64,000 bases of DNA, taken from IMG/VR virus record IMGVR_UViG_3300017971_000013, positions 39,596 to 103,595 of that record; one strand, given 5' to 3'. Origin of the DNA: a virus. Under the pieces are notes generated by a model. It had not been told where the DNA came from. It searched no databases and saw only the letters and a program-made list of their open reading frames with translations. Made by a program: the position numbers and the translations under genes. Positions 29,220 through 39,499 of this stretch are shown here, in pieces. Each line of letters opens with the position of its first letter. The first letter of the stretch is position 1.

Positions 29220-32009
29220 ATGTCTAACAACACTGGAAGTATAACTTCAAGCGAGTTATTTGGTGCTCCTGCTTCTGGCTCTTCATCTTCCTCTATTTGG
29301 GATGCTGATGCGGATACAGGCGTTGATGTTGAGGCAACACCGGATAATGATACTATCTTTGGGTATACAAATGATGGCGCGGGAAATCCCTTAGCTCGGT
29401 TTTCCATCTCTCAGCCAGGCGAAGCATCCTTTGGACAGCTTGATGGTCGGGTGGGGACCGAGTTTTTTAATGTCTTGGGTGGGGATACTTTAGGCTTAAG
29501 CGCTGGTTTGCTGTTAGATGCTGTGGATGGTGCAGGCGGCGGATACGATGCTTTTTTAGCCATTGATAGTGATTTAGCTGGTGGTGGTAGCTCCGCAGCC
29601 GTGATCTTAAGAAACAATGGCGGAAACTCTGTGGCTTGGACAGCGCCATCTGTCGCTCCAGGTTCCGACTTGTTTTTTGCTCTACCAAATACGCAAGGCG
29701 CAAATGGCCAGGTATTAGCTAGTAATGGTGTTGACAGCACTTATTGGACTACTGTTGCCACTTCAGGTATTTGGGACACTGATGGTGATACAGGTATAGA
29801 TTGTGAACGTACTCCAGACGTAGACGAGATTTCTTTTTATACAGGAGATCCGTCTGTCGAACGAATGCGTTTGGGTGGTAACGGTTTACGTATTGAGCCT
29901 GGTTCTGTGTCTGGGACTGCTACAGAGATTTTAGAGATACAAGGTAGTTCAATTGGCGGAGATATTCGTGCCAAGGCAACAAATATTTTAGGTCTGCCAA
30001 CTCAACCAGGCACAGCTGGTTTAGATATGGATGTTTCTGGGCTGGTTGGTTCTATTTACATGTCTCGTAATGATGGCTTGTGGCTAGAATCTGATGGGAC
30101 AGCCTTAGGACGTCAGGCGCCTATTCATATGTCTGTAGATTCTACAGAGATTGTGACTGTTAATTTTGATTCCGGTTCTGTTCCTGGTTATTTGGGCTTG
30201 AGTCAATATGGTGCTGGTGCAGGTGAGAAGTCAGAGCTAAGGTTTTTTCTGGGAGATGTTAGCTCTAATTATGTTGGTTTTAAGGCGCCGGATGCAATAC
30301 CTACTTCTGAGATATGGACATTACCAGCGGCGGATGGAACACCTGGTCAGGTTTTATCTACCAATGGCGCAAATGTTTTATCTTGGGTTGGAGGCGCAGC
30401 AGATTCAGATTGGTCTGGAGCAGCTACGGGTATGTTATATCCGACCAACATTACAGATAATGTAGCTATAGGAAACGCGACGCCAACATATACAAATCGT
30501 GGTTTGTGGGTAGAAAATGCTGGAGCCTATGGAGGTTCAGCACAGTTAAGAGGAAGCGCAGCTAGGCTCGAACTTTTTTCTTCTGGTAATGCTGCTGGTG
30601 CCAGAGCCATGGATATTGTTGGCTATTCTGACGCTTATCATATACGGCTGTTAGATGATGGCTTTAGCACACAATCTGCTGGCATTTTGTTGTCGGCATC
30701 ATCTTTTATTTTAAATGACAACTATGCTGATGTAGATACTCAGATTTTTGGAAACTCTGGTTTGGTTCCTCGTGTGCATGCTGATGGCGCGACAAAGACA
30801 GTTGGTATAAATACTGCTACTCCTGGATCTCAGCTACATGTGACAGACGATACTGCTTGTGGTGTTTTGGTCTCTGCTTTTGGAAATGGAGCAGGAGATT
30901 ATCCTTTTTGGTTTATGTATCGTGGCAGGAATGTTGAGGCCGCGCCCAATTCTGTGCTGACAGGAGATATTCTTGGCAGCGCCGATTTTAGAGCTTTTGA
31001 CGGTACAGGAGCAGGAGACGCTGGTTATATTGCTATGTACGCCAATGAGGATTGGTCTACTGGTAATACTGGATCCAGGTTAGTTTTAGCTACTACAGAA
31101 GATGCCAATGCTACTTCTGTTGAGAGAGTTCAGATAGATGATGATGGTGTTGTTCAGGTTTTAACTAATTATATAGATGTGCATCCGAAAGGAACGGCAG
31201 CTGGTGATGGTGGGACGGTACGTTTTAGAGAATTAGCAGCAAGCGGCACTGATTATGTAGGGCTTAGTGGGCCAGATGCAGCAACAGCAACACAAGACTA
31301 TAAACTACCGCAGAACTATCCTTCTGTGGCAGGAGATGCTCTCACGTGTGATGGTTCAGGAAATATGGGGTGGGCAGCAAGAGACTTGCGATGGTCTGCA
31401 ACTGCTGCTGGAACCTGGGCATCTACTAGCACATTTACTGTCACTGATAACGCCACCAACCAATCAATCTTTGCAACTGGGCGTCCAATCAGATTTAGAC
31501 AAGCTGCAGGTACTTGGCGTTATGCAATTATTACTGACTACACAACAGGGACAATAACTGTTGCTGGTCATCCGATTACAAATGCTGCCGAAATGACAGA
31601 AATGGAATGGGGTAACTTTGATCGTGTTCAGACCCTTTCTTTTGCTATTAATGGCGAATTTGCGGATGGCGCAAGCACTTCTCTGATTGAAGATGATTTA
31701 TTTACTTTCTTTAAATGGACGATGGCTAAGGCTTATTGTGTACTCATTAGCCATCGTGTGACAGACGTGGATACAGGCGCATCGCAGCCGCGTGTTAACT
31801 TAAGAGTGAACGGTCAGCCTGTTTCAACTTCTAATACTAACGCAGGACGAGATGTTTCTACTTCGTGGGTAGATACTGTTGTAGACATCGCTGTAGCTAA
31901 TTATGATATTAACTGGGGAGAAGCTATAGAGATTTCTACTGATGCTAACGGTACAAATAATGATGCCAGAAGTCTGTCACTACAGGCCACCTTTGTATTT
32001 GAGGATTAA
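29220..32009 (+). CDS. Large tail fibre protein, 929 aa
   Basis: 929 residues from ATG 29220 (GAGGGT upstream); the frame is open from 29058 but that part covers the hairpins. Repeated units with SSIWDADADTGVDVE and SGIWDTDGDTGIDCE and later PGQVLSTNG are typical of long repetitive phage fibres. Composition is Gly, Ser, Thr, Asp and Ala rich. The C-terminus has a TNF-like beta region. Probable trimeric side fibre. Confidence 0.75.
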   Translation: MSNNTGSITSSELFGAPASGSSSSSIWDADADTGVDVEATPDNDTIFGYTNDGAGNPLARFSISQPGEASFGQLDGRVGTEFFNVLGGDTLGLSAGLLLDAVDGAGGGYDAFLAIDSDLAGGGSSAAVILRNNGGNSVAWTAPSVAPGSDLFFALPNTQGANGQVLASNGVDSTYWTTVATSGIWDTDGDTGIDCERTPDVDEISFYTGDPSVERMRLGGNGLRIEPGSVSGTATEILEIQGSSIGGDIRAKATNILGLPTQPGTAGLDMDVSGLVGSIYMSRNDGLWLESDGTALGRQAPIHMSVDSTEIVTVNFDSGSVPGYLGLSQYGAGAGEKSELRFFLGDVSSNYVGFKAPDAIPTSEIWTLPAADGTPGQVLSTNGANVLSWVGGAADSDWSGAATGMLYPTNITDNVAIGNATPTYTNRGLWVENAGAYGGSAQLRGSAARLELFSSGNAAGARAMDIVGYSDAYHIRLLDDGFSTQSAGILLSASSFILNDNYADVDTQIFGNSGLVPRVHADGATKTVGINTATPGSQLHVTDDTACGVLVSAFGNGAGDYPFWFMYRGRNVEAAPNSVLTGDILGSADFRAFDGTGAGDAGYIAMYANEDWSTGNTGSRLVLATTEDANATSVERVQIDDDGVVQVLTNYIDVHPKGTAAGDGGTVRFRELAASGTDYVGLSGPDAATATQDYKLPQNYPSVAGDALTCDGSGNMGWAARDLRWSATAAGTWASTSTFTVTDNATNQSIFATGRPIRFRQAAGTWRYAIITDYTTGTITVAGHPITNAAEMTEMEWGNFDRVQTLSFAINGEFADGASTSLIEDDLFTFFKWTMAKAYCVLISHRVTDVDTGASQPRVNLRVNGQPVSTSNTNAGRDVSTSWVDTVVDIAVANYDINWGEAIEISTDANGTNNDARSLSLQATFVFED

Positions 32010-32012
32010 AAT

Positions 32013-32918
32013 ATGATTATTTTGAATACAAGGGAATACAATGGCTATAATATGGATGATCAGGACACTATGTTGGCAACAGGTGATGAAACTATCACCG
32101 GAGGTTCTGGCACAGTATCTACCGGCACAGTAACTACTGGAGGAGGAGCAACCACATTAATTGATTCTGCAGCTACTTTTGTGACTGATGGTGTGGCTGT
32201 TGATGATGTGGTTATAGTGCCTACTGATAACACAGCAATAGCAAAGGTCACTTCTGTGGATAGTGAAACACAGCTGACCACAGAAATTTTAAGCGGTGGA
32301 TCTAGTTACAATGTAGGTGATGGTTACTCTGTTGAGAATTGTGATTCTTTTACAGAAAGCAGCCCCAACGCTAGAACTGGGCTTATTTTACCAAATGCAT
32401 CGATAACTACTTCAGGTAAGATAGGGGATGCTTTTAATTTCGACGGAAACTTACAAAGCATTGTAACTTTTGGTAATCTTCCAGCTTTTGAATTAGGTAG
32501 CAACGACTTTACTATGGATGCGTGGGTGTATCCTACTGTAAGCTTTTTTGGTGCCATTATAGCTAAATACAGGGTCAGCATAGGTTGGTTATTCAGGGTG
32601 AATGGGACGTCGGTTGATTTTTACACCGGAACAGGTGGTATTCTTCTAGGTTCAGCTGGAGGTACCGTACCTTTAAATCAATGGACGCATGTTGCCGTTG
32701 TGCGTAAAGGGAATCAATGGCGTCTTTATGTTAACGGTGGTATAAGAGATTCCTTGAATTCTAGCCATGTAGTACCTACTTCTAATGAACAACTCTGGCT
32801 GGGAAGACAGAATTATCAAAGCCGTGTTTTGACAGGACGTATAGACCATGCCCGCTTGAGCATAGGAATGGTGCGATGGGAACGTCCTTTCGAACCTCCT
32901 GCACGTGTGTTTTACTAA
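32013..32918 (+). CDS. LamG-like (concanavalin fold) fibre protein
   Basis: 301 residues. Residues about 140-300 match a laminin G/concanavalin A-like domain: FTMDAWVYPT, GWLFRVNGTSVDFYTG, LNQWTHVAVVRKGNQWRLYV, LWLGRQ and a closing GRIDHARLS. Such domains bind carbohydrates, so it probably recognises a host surface glycan. The N-terminus is Thr/Gly-rich and likely forms the attachment part. Confidence 0.75.
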   Translation: MIILNTREYNGYNMDDQDTMLATGDETITGGSGTVSTGTVTTGGGATTLIDSAATFVTDGVAVDDVVIVPTDNTAIAKVTSVDSETQLTTEILSGGSSYNVGDGYSVENCDSFTESSPNARTGLILPNASITTSGKIGDAFNFDGNLQSIVTFGNLPAFELGSNDFTMDAWVYPTVSFFGAIIAKYRVSIGWLFRVNGTSVDFYTGTGGILLGSAGGTVPLNQWTHVAVVRKGNQWRLYVNGGIRDSLNSSHVVPTSNEQLWLGRQNYQSRVLTGRIDHARLSIGMVRWERPFEPPARVFY

Positions 32919-32928
32919 GGAGATACCA

Positions 32929-33225
32929 ATGCCTATTGGAAGAGGAAACATTAGTGATAGTCCAGGAGGAGGCGGCGGACCTATTGCTGCTAATCTTGTT
33001 ATTCTTGATACCACAAATTTTGATGGGGCGTTAGGGCCGGGCGATGTCAATGTGCAAATCGCCATGGAAACCTTAGATGATGCTATTCCTGCAACACTAA
33101 GCGGCGCAGGTTCGCCGGACGGCGTTGTAAATGGGGCATTCGGACAAGGTTATTATGACACAACAAATTTACTTTGGTACAAATGCACATCTGATCCGTC
33201 CGGGTTAAACTGGACGGTAATCTAA
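32929..33225 (+). CDS. Short fibre-like protein, 98 aa
   Basis: Start ATG 32929 after AAGGAGATACC. The first 60 residues match the N-terminus of the 586-aa protein at 21667 (GGPIAANLVILDTTNF, DVNVQIAMETLDD). The rest is a short beta segment ending GLNWTVI. It may be a stub of a fibre module, a truncated copy, or an adaptor. Confidence 0.65.
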   Translation: MPIGRGNISDSPGGGGGPIAANLVILDTTNFDGALGPGDVNVQIAMETLDDAIPATLSGAGSPDGVVNGAFGQGYYDTTNLLWYKCTSDPSGLNWTVI

Positions 33226-33227
33226 CA

Positions 33228-33241
33228 TTGCCATGTGGCAA
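33228..33241 (+). repeat. Palindrome family copy (TTGCCATGTGGCAA)
   Basis: Perfect arms, preceded by TAACA and followed by CTTT; 24 bp before the fibre ATG at 33266. Confidence 0.85.
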
Positions 33242-33265
33242 CTTTAAAAAAGGGAGAAAATACTA

Positions 33266-35086
33266 ATGGCACTTAGCTCTACTTACAAACAGCATAATTA
33301 CCTTGGTGAATATGCAAATGATGCCGCAGCTCTAACTTTTCTTCAGGCGTGTGAATGGGATACTAATTCAGACGGAACTGGTAACCCTAGAAACGGTATG
33401 TGGTACTATGATAGTACCAATAATAAATTTCGTGCCTATATAAATAGCGCTTGGGCCGATATGGATACGGGAGCGGCTATTGTAGATAGACAGGATGTCT
33501 ACGATCAAGACCCGGCGGTTCTAGTAACCGCAGCTGGTGGTGCGCACGGCGCAACACTGAACGACAATGGCGCGGAATTTGAAATTGGCTCTGGTGGCGC
33601 TGACCAGTTTAATCTGACACGCTCAGCGCTCGGTGAAATAACCGCTGATTGGGATCTAGAATCTATTGACGCGGATGTGGCCGGGGATGTCGCCATTACG
33701 TCTACAGGCGGCAATGCGACGTTTGAAGGTGACTCAGATGTCACTCTTCAATCTACCAGCGGCTCTGGCCGTGTGTTGATACAGGCTGGCGGTGGCGATA
33801 TTGACGTCGATGCCTCTCAGATCACCCTTGACGCGGGCTCGAATTTCAGCATTGACGCTACTGGTTCTGCGTCGAATGTCAGCTGTTCTGGTGGTGACCT
33901 GACTGTCTCTGCTACTGGTGCAGGTAATGACTTGTTGCTTTCGTCAGCTGCCGCAGAGGTGGATATCACTTCTGGTACGTTGATGGACATTAATGCTGGC
34001 GCTAATTTAGATATGGATGTCACAGGTACGTGTGATATCGATTCTACAGCTGCTATGACGTTGACGGCAGCAGGCGCGGCGCTTAACCTTGTTACTACAG
34101 GTTCTGGTGATGTTGTTCTGAACGCGGCTGATGATATCGATGCCAACAATAACATTATCAAAAACGTTGCTACGCCCACGGCCGGTTCTCATGCAGCTAA
34201 CAAGAGCTACGTGGATGCTGCTGTTAGTGGTTTGCAGTGGCTAGAACCAGCAGATGTAAAGGGCTATATTGGTTCTAGAACGATCGCAGAAATCAACGCT
34301 CTCACACCGAGCGCTGGTGATGCTGTTGTTGCAGCTTCTGCTGGTACACCTACTGCAGGTACTTCAGATGCTTTAGCCATTGGTGATATTGCAGAATATG
34401 ATGGCACTAGCTGGCTACAAATTGTAGCTAACTCTGGTGGTTTTCCTCCTGCAGACACTCGGGCGCTTGTTGCCGATGGTGCCGCTACTCTTTATGCTCC
34501 TCTTACTGATAATACGGACGAAGGTAAGGTTGCAGAGTGGGATGGCACCTCTTTAACGGCTACACTTGATACACCTGATGATGGTGATGCTATTTTGATT
34601 AACGGAGAAGGTTCTGTTAATGAGAATAAGCAATTTGTATTTGATGGTTCTGTGCCCACTGGAACGTGGGTGCAATTTGGTGGCACAGGCCTGGCACATA
34701 GTTCTTTATCGGGATTAACTGCTGGCGATGACCATACCCAGTATGCTCTGCTTGCTGGCCGTGCAGGCGGACAGACTCTTATTGGTGGTACTGCTGCCGG
34801 TAATGACCTGACTCTTACTGGTTCTTCTGGTGGTGGCGGTACTATCATTATGTCTGATGATGTAGACATGGGTGGTAGTCAGCAGATTACAAATTTGCAA
34901 GCGCCAGCAGCCAACGGAGAAGCCTTGCGTTATGAAGACTCGCCTATTGTGTCCACTAATGCTGGTCCCCCTGAAGGTTCTGTCACGGCCACTAAAAATG
35001 GCGATATTTGTGTAGATACTACAAATAGTCTTGCTTATATTAAGACTTCAGGTGGCGCTACTAACACAGGCTGGGCTGTGATGTAA
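33266..35086 (+). CDS. Tail fibre, 606 aa, paralogous N-terminus with 35166
   Basis: 606 residues. The first 70 match the start of the 937-aa fibre: STYKQHNYLGEYANDA versus STYKQHNYMGEYADDA, and both have GNPRNGMWYY. The middle (about 90-290) is a repetitive Ala/Thr/Asp beta-helix-like region. The C-terminus has the fibre motif HSSLSGLTAGDDHTQYALLA and GRAGGQTLIGGTAAGNDLTL. The N-terminus probably docks on a shared site. Confidence 0.8.
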   Translation: MALSSTYKQHNYLGEYANDAAALTFLQACEWDTNSDGTGNPRNGMWYYDSTNNKFRAYINSAWADMDTGAAIVDRQDVYDQDPAVLVTAAGGAHGATLNDNGAEFEIGSGGADQFNLTRSALGEITADWDLESIDADVAGDVAITSTGGNATFEGDSDVTLQSTSGSGRVLIQAGGGDIDVDASQITLDAGSNFSIDATGSASNVSCSGGDLTVSATGAGNDLLLSSAAAEVDITSGTLMDINAGANLDMDVTGTCDIDSTAAMTLTAAGAALNLVTTGSGDVVLNAADDIDANNNIIKNVATPTAGSHAANKSYVDAAVSGLQWLEPADVKGYIGSRTIAEINALTPSAGDAVVAASAGTPTAGTSDALAIGDIAEYDGTSWLQIVANSGGFPPADTRALVADGAATLYAPLTDNTDEGKVAEWDGTSLTATLDTPDDGDAILINGEGSVNENKQFVFDGSVPTGTWVQFGGTGLAHSSLSGLTAGDDHTQYALLAGRAGGQTLIGGTAAGNDLTLTGSSGGGGTIIMSDDVDMGGSQQITNLQAPAANGEALRYEDSPIVSTNAGPPEGSVTATKNGDICVDTTNSLAYIKTSGGATNTGWAVM

Positions 35087-35097
35087 TAATAAACCAG

Positions 35098-35140
35098 AAA
35101 ATACCCTCGGCTGGATGTCTGGTCGGGGGTATTTTATCTT
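35098..35140 (+). terminator. Rho-independent terminator in fibre block
   Basis: AAAATACCCTCG (35098-35109) pairs with CGGGGGTATTTT (35124-35135), with one G-T pair. It separates the two paralogous fibre genes. Confidence 0.85.
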
Positions 35141-35165
35141 TTGATTGACAACTTGGAGATAAGAA

Positions 35166-37979
35166 ATGGCTCTGACTACGTCTTCGACATATAAACAGCA
35201 TAATTATATGGGCGAATATGCTGACGATGCGACAGCATTAACGGCCATTAGAGATCAAAATTGGGATTCAAACTCGAATGGCACAGGTAACCCCCGTAAT
35301 GGGATGTGGTATTACAATACAACGTCCAACGTTTTCAGAGCTTATACAAGTGGTGCGTGGGGCAATTTAGGAGGAGGGGGTTCTCCAGGAGGTGCGGATA
35401 CTCAACTGCAGTATAATAATAGCGGGGCATTTGGAGGAGATGCTGATTTAGCATGGGACGATACAAATCATTTTTTGCAGCTTGGAACACCAGCTCTGTT
35501 AATGACAGGTGGCCACACAACGCAAGACACCTACGTTAGCGACGGTGCTATCATCGTTAACACAGCGAGTGTAGGGTCGTCTTATCGGTCGATGCGTTTT
35601 CGGTGTGATTCCGTGATAAACAACTCGTCTCTGGCCAACATCCCGGATGAGGTGTATTGTGATATATATCCGCACGCGACGAACGGTGGCATGAACATCT
35701 GGGGGTTTAGTAACGACGCAGCCACAAGCCATGGTCTGCGGCTGCACGGACACTCACAGGTTGAGGATACGACGACAACTACTTCATCAAACGGGGTGGT
35801 TGAGCTGTATGGATCTCGTGGTTCGTTGAGTACAATTAGCGACTCTGGAAACATACTGAGTATCGATAGCGGCGGAACCAAATTTCTCATGAAGGGCGAC
35901 GGTGCTGTTCGTGGGTTAGGTTCATGGACGATAGGGTATGGAACAACATATGACGATAACCCTGGTACAAATGCTGACGGTCTCACACTTCATCAAGGGA
36001 TAGTTGACGCCTTTACATATGATGATCCTATTCTGGTAATGCGCGGAAATGGGGTATCAACCGGACTGACGGCTGCTACGTATAGAAATACTACGGAAAC
36101 GTACGCAAGGATACTCCAGGCAAACAAGAGAAATGGTGGCGCTCAGTTGGACGGGTTTGCTGAGACGTCGGCAGGTTTGGTCGGTATCAGGCTGCGGGCA
36201 ATCAGTGGACTGGCATCATCAGACCCATCAGCTGCTGCACCATTGGACTTGCAGTGTATGGAGAACTCTGGTGCAACATCTGGTACAGCAATTGCGGTTG
36301 GTGAGAACCTCGTTCGTTTCAGCGGGTTTAGTAATGCTACGTATTATGCATTCCAACATCGTAAGGCTTGGTGGCCAAGCGTCAAGTTAATTACAGGTGA
36401 TATTGGACTGACGTCAACTTATGACACTGTAAGTGACCGTGGTATATCAATCTATACAAACGGATTGGACAACTCCTTCGAAACATTTGCTCCGAATGTG
36501 GCAACAGGTGTGACGGAGATTGATGGGTCGGCATCTAGGGCTATCGATACGAGGACTACGTATTGCCTTCAGCAGCATTCTTCAAGTGCTGGCGGTACTC
36601 GCGTCATTGGACTGTCTGACCAAACTTATGGACTTTCATTAGAGGGAATTGGAAGGTCGGCATCATCGACTATAAGTACAGCATCAGAGGGTCCGATTTC
36701 GCTGCGCGGTCACAAGTGGGATAGCGTCGACACCAACACGTCACTTGCAGGTACTGAGGTGTGTTTCACGATTCGAAACTACACCACGACTCGCGCGGTA
36801 ATGACTGGAAACGGCGACTGGTTCTTCAGCGGCAAGATCTCCATCGATGAGAGCGGCAGTTTTGAGACCGCTCCAGATGTAGACTCCGGAGGTCTTTGTT
36901 TAAACCACGGTGCAAACGATGGGAATGTATTAACGTTTAAGAACTCTGATGTGAGCGTGCCTTACACCTCCGTTGTTGAAGCTGATACTTACATGGAGGC
37001 GCATAAACGTAGCGGCGATTATGGAGGGGCTATTTTCAGAGGCTACGCGGATTCAGGCACAGAGCCTGGTATGACTATACATGGCTTTTCTGTTACACCT
37101 TCAACTAGTGTAACTTCTACTACTGCTCAAGGCTGCACTGTTCTTAGAAGCTCTATGTCTGACGGTGGCACAGGGATTCAAGATGTGGACGATAACAGGT
37201 TGATGGTAACTATTCGTAACAGAGATACAAATAAGATCCAAATAGTAGGCGATGGATCTATGTACTTTGTAGATACCGATGCTGTTATTTCTACAGGAAA
37301 TGAAGATAGCCCAGATTGCTCGGGCGGAGGTATTTGTTTAAATCAAAACGCAGAAGATACTGATATTTTGACGTTTAAATCTTCTGATGTTGCTCATGGT
37401 ATGACAAACATTGCTGAGACTGATACTTATGGAACTTTTGCTAAAGGCAGCCCTGCTGCCGGAGCCTTGCGTTTAACAGGTTTAGCAGATTCTGCTCTTG
37501 CTATAGGAATAGCTTTACGTGGTTACGGAGGCACAACTGATAATACCACGGGTTCAGCGGCAATAGGTGCCATCACACTTGAGGGTGCATATGCTAATGG
37601 AACCGGTGTACAGGCGGTAGGAAATACAGATAACGTCTTCGTTGTCCGTAATAGAAATAGTTCGGAATTGATGTTAAAGGGCAATGGAGATCTGTATACA
37701 CAAACGGGCACAGGTGGTCCTTATGATGATGAGAACGATCTTGCGTTAGCCGAAGCAGCAAAATATGAAATGGCAGGATGTTATGATAGGATAACTAAAA
37801 AAGATCAAGAGAGGTTGCACGAATTAGGTATTATGAAAAATGGTTATGTTTGCCACCAAAAAATGATGGCGTTGCAACTAGGTGCATTTGGTCAGATTTG
37901 GAATGTTTTAAAAGGTTTAGCTGAAAAACTTGGTTTTACAGATGAGGAGCTTTTGGCCCTAACTAAGAATTATTCGTAA
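35166..37979 (+). CDS. Large tail fibre, 937 aa, mosaic
   Basis: 937 residues with the same N-terminal docking module as the fibre at 33266, followed by NNSGAFGGDADLAWDD, a common fibre linker. The long middle (about residues 115-570) is beta-rich. At DNA level it uses more TCG, CGG and ACG codons than the ends, as if acquired separately. The repeated unit LCLNHGANDGNVLTFKNSD and ICLNQNAEDTDILTFKSSD lies near 580-740. The C-terminal 90 residues are helical (AEAAKYEMAGCYDRITKKDQ). Confidence 0.8.
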   Translation: MALTTSSTYKQHNYMGEYADDATALTAIRDQNWDSNSNGTGNPRNGMWYYNTTSNVFRAYTSGAWGNLGGGGSPGGADTQLQYNNSGAFGGDADLAWDDTNHFLQLGTPALLMTGGHTTQDTYVSDGAIIVNTASVGSSYRSMRFRCDSVINNSSLANIPDEVYCDIYPHATNGGMNIWGFSNDAATSHGLRLHGHSQVEDTTTTTSSNGVVELYGSRGSLSTISDSGNILSIDSGGTKFLMKGDGAVRGLGSWTIGYGTTYDDNPGTNADGLTLHQGIVDAFTYDDPILVMRGNGVSTGLTAATYRNTTETYARILQANKRNGGAQLDGFAETSAGLVGIRLRAISGLASSDPSAAAPLDLQCMENSGATSGTAIAVGENLVRFSGFSNATYYAFQHRKAWWPSVKLITGDIGLTSTYDTVSDRGISIYTNGLDNSFETFAPNVATGVTEIDGSASRAIDTRTTYCLQQHSSSAGGTRVIGLSDQTYGLSLEGIGRSASSTISTASEGPISLRGHKWDSVDTNTSLAGTEVCFTIRNYTTTRAVMTGNGDWFFSGKISIDESGSFETAPDVDSGGLCLNHGANDGNVLTFKNSDVSVPYTSVVEADTYMEAHKRSGDYGGAIFRGYADSGTEPGMTIHGFSVTPSTSVTSTTAQGCTVLRSSMSDGGTGIQDVDDNRLMVTIRNRDTNKIQIVGDGSMYFVDTDAVISTGNEDSPDCSGGGICLNQNAEDTDILTFKSSDVAHGMTNIAETDTYGTFAKGSPAAGALRLTGLADSALAIGIALRGYGGTTDNTTGSAAIGAITLEGAYANGTGVQAVGNTDNVFVVRNRNSSELMLKGNGDLYTQTGTGGPYDDENDLALAEAAKYEMAGCYDRITKKDQERLHELGIMKNGYVCHQKMMALQLGAFGQIWNVLKGLAEKLGFTDEELLALTKNYS

Positions 37980-37991
37980 GGAAGGAAAAAG

Positions 37992-38348
37992 ATGTCCATT
38001 TCATTTAAGAGTAGCTCTAAAGAAACTACAAAGTCTTTGTTCTTTGGCGATGTTCTTCAGACCCTAAATAGATATTCCGGTATGATTAACTTTCATGGAG
38101 AAGGACCAGGCGGTGACGTTGTGTTAGACGCAGACGGAACAAAAAACATTCTAGAGCTTATTCAATCAGGTCCAGATCTTTCAGCTTTATCTACTAAAGA
38201 GATTCCCGAAGAACCTTCTGATACAGAGAGCCAGGAGTGGCTGGATTGGAACAGGCAATATGGTGGTTTCTCGAAAGTACCGGTCTCTGGTTCTAAGGTG
38301 GTTGTTACTACGAAAATCATTGTGACCTGTGAAGAATTGAAGGAGTAA
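37992..38348 (+). CDS. Small structural protein, paralogue of 26955
   Basis: 118 residues. The segment GGDVVLDADGTKNILELIQSG aligns with the protein at 26955, and the end (VVVTTKIIVTCEE) is similar in type. It lies between the largest fibre gene and the 381-aa structural gene. Function unknown; an adaptor or chaperone for fibre assembly is possible. Confidence 0.65.
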   Translation: MSISFKSSSKETTKSLFFGDVLQTLNRYSGMINFHGEGPGGDVVLDADGTKNILELIQSGPDLSALSTKEIPEEPSDTESQEWLDWNRQYGGFSKVPVSGSKVVVTTKIIVTCEELKE

Positions 38349-38353
38349 AACTT

Positions 38354-39499
38354 ATGCAAAATGTTGAATATCCCTATGCGTTAACTTCTTTTTTAAATAC
38401 AAAAGTAGATATCCAGACCTTATCTGAAGAAATACTGGCAAGTGATATAACTATAGCCTTGAATTCTATCTCTTCCGGTGCAACTTCATGTTCAATTTGG
38501 TTCAAGGCAGAGCTTTCTTCTGACGAGGAAGGTCTTCTAGATGTTGTTGTGGCTTCTCATACAGGCGAGGCTAAACCTCTTGGTGATCTTGTAACAATTG
38601 TAGGTCAGAATCCAGACACAAAGGCCGTACCTGTTTCATTAATTGGGCGTGTTGGTTCAGACTCCATTCGTGCTTCTCATGACATGTGCCACAAAGAGAC
38701 ATGGTTTGAGAATTCTAATCGTGTTGTAAGAGAGCACTTGTTAGATACAGGCGACGGCTTTACTTGGGAATCTGAGAATCCATGGTGGATCGATACACGG
38801 CATGGGCGTGTACATAAAGAGCATCTTCTTCTTAACGATCAAGGTGATCATCTGTACGATGAAATCATTTATGTAGATAATGTAAAGATGGACCCGCGCC
38901 CACCCTTCTGTGTTGATTGGTCTGAGGGCGGGGATTACTATATTGAATATTATACCGGTCGGGTTATTTTTAGGGAATCTCAGTATGGCAAAGACGTAGA
39001 AGCTACATATAGTTATTCCCCAGACGAAGAAGGTTCGTCTGTTTGGGTCTTAGAACCAGATGAGGGTGAGGTTATTGAAATTAACCAAGCGGAGGTTCAA
39101 TTTTCTAAAGATATCGTTATGACTGACGATATTTACTATGAGGTCTATGGATATGTTGAAGCGTTTGCGCCTAGCTTGGCCGTTTCTGGAGGTGGATCTA
39201 TTCCTGACGGAACTCGCATTCAATTGGATTACACCCTATACAAAACTCTATATCAATTAATGGATGAAGCGCGCGGCGCGTATCCTTTGATTCCAGCGGT
39301 CGGAGGCGCAACTAGCCCTCACAATTTCGGTCGAGGTATGGATAACGAGTTTTTGATCTTTCCTTTTATTTATGGAACGGTCAGAGAGATAAAATCTTCG
39401 TTAGGTATGCAGCTGCGGTGCAGGCAACTCAATGATATCCCTTTTGAAGGGGAAAGAGCGACTGTTACTTTTTATTGTACAGGAAGGCCAGAAGAATGA
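38354..39499 (+). CDS. Structural protein, 381 aa, hypothetical
   Basis: 381 residues, beta-rich, with no signal peptide. A WSEGGDYYIEYYTGRVIF segment suggests a beta-sandwich domain of the tail or baseplate periphery. No family is recognised. The ATGA overlap couples it to the patatin-like gene. Confidence 0.65.
   Translation: MQNVEYPYALTSFLNTKVDIQTLSEEILASDITIALNSISSGATSCSIWFKAELSSDEEGLLDVVVASHTGEAKPLGDLVTIVGQNPDTKAVPVSLIGRVGSDSIRASHDMCHKETWFENSNRVVREHLLDTGDGFTWESENPWWIDTRHGRVHKEHLLLNDQGDHLYDEIIYVDNVKMDPRPPFCVDWSEGGDYYIEYYTGRVIFRESQYGKDVEATYSYSPDEEGSSVWVLEPDEGEVIEINQAEVQFSKDIVMTDDIYYEVYGYVEAFAPSLAVSGGGSIPDGTRIQLDYTLYKTLYQLMDEARGAYPLIPAVGGATSPHNFGRGMDNEFLIFPFIYGTVREIKSSLGMQLRCRQLNDIPFEGERATVTFYCTGRPEE

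Noticed and set aside
33505-34869. Minus-strand frames of 79-125 codons within the fibre gene
   Set aside because: They are shadows of the Ala/Thr/Gly-rich + strand gene, and their Pro/Ser/Val-rich products fit codon shadowing.
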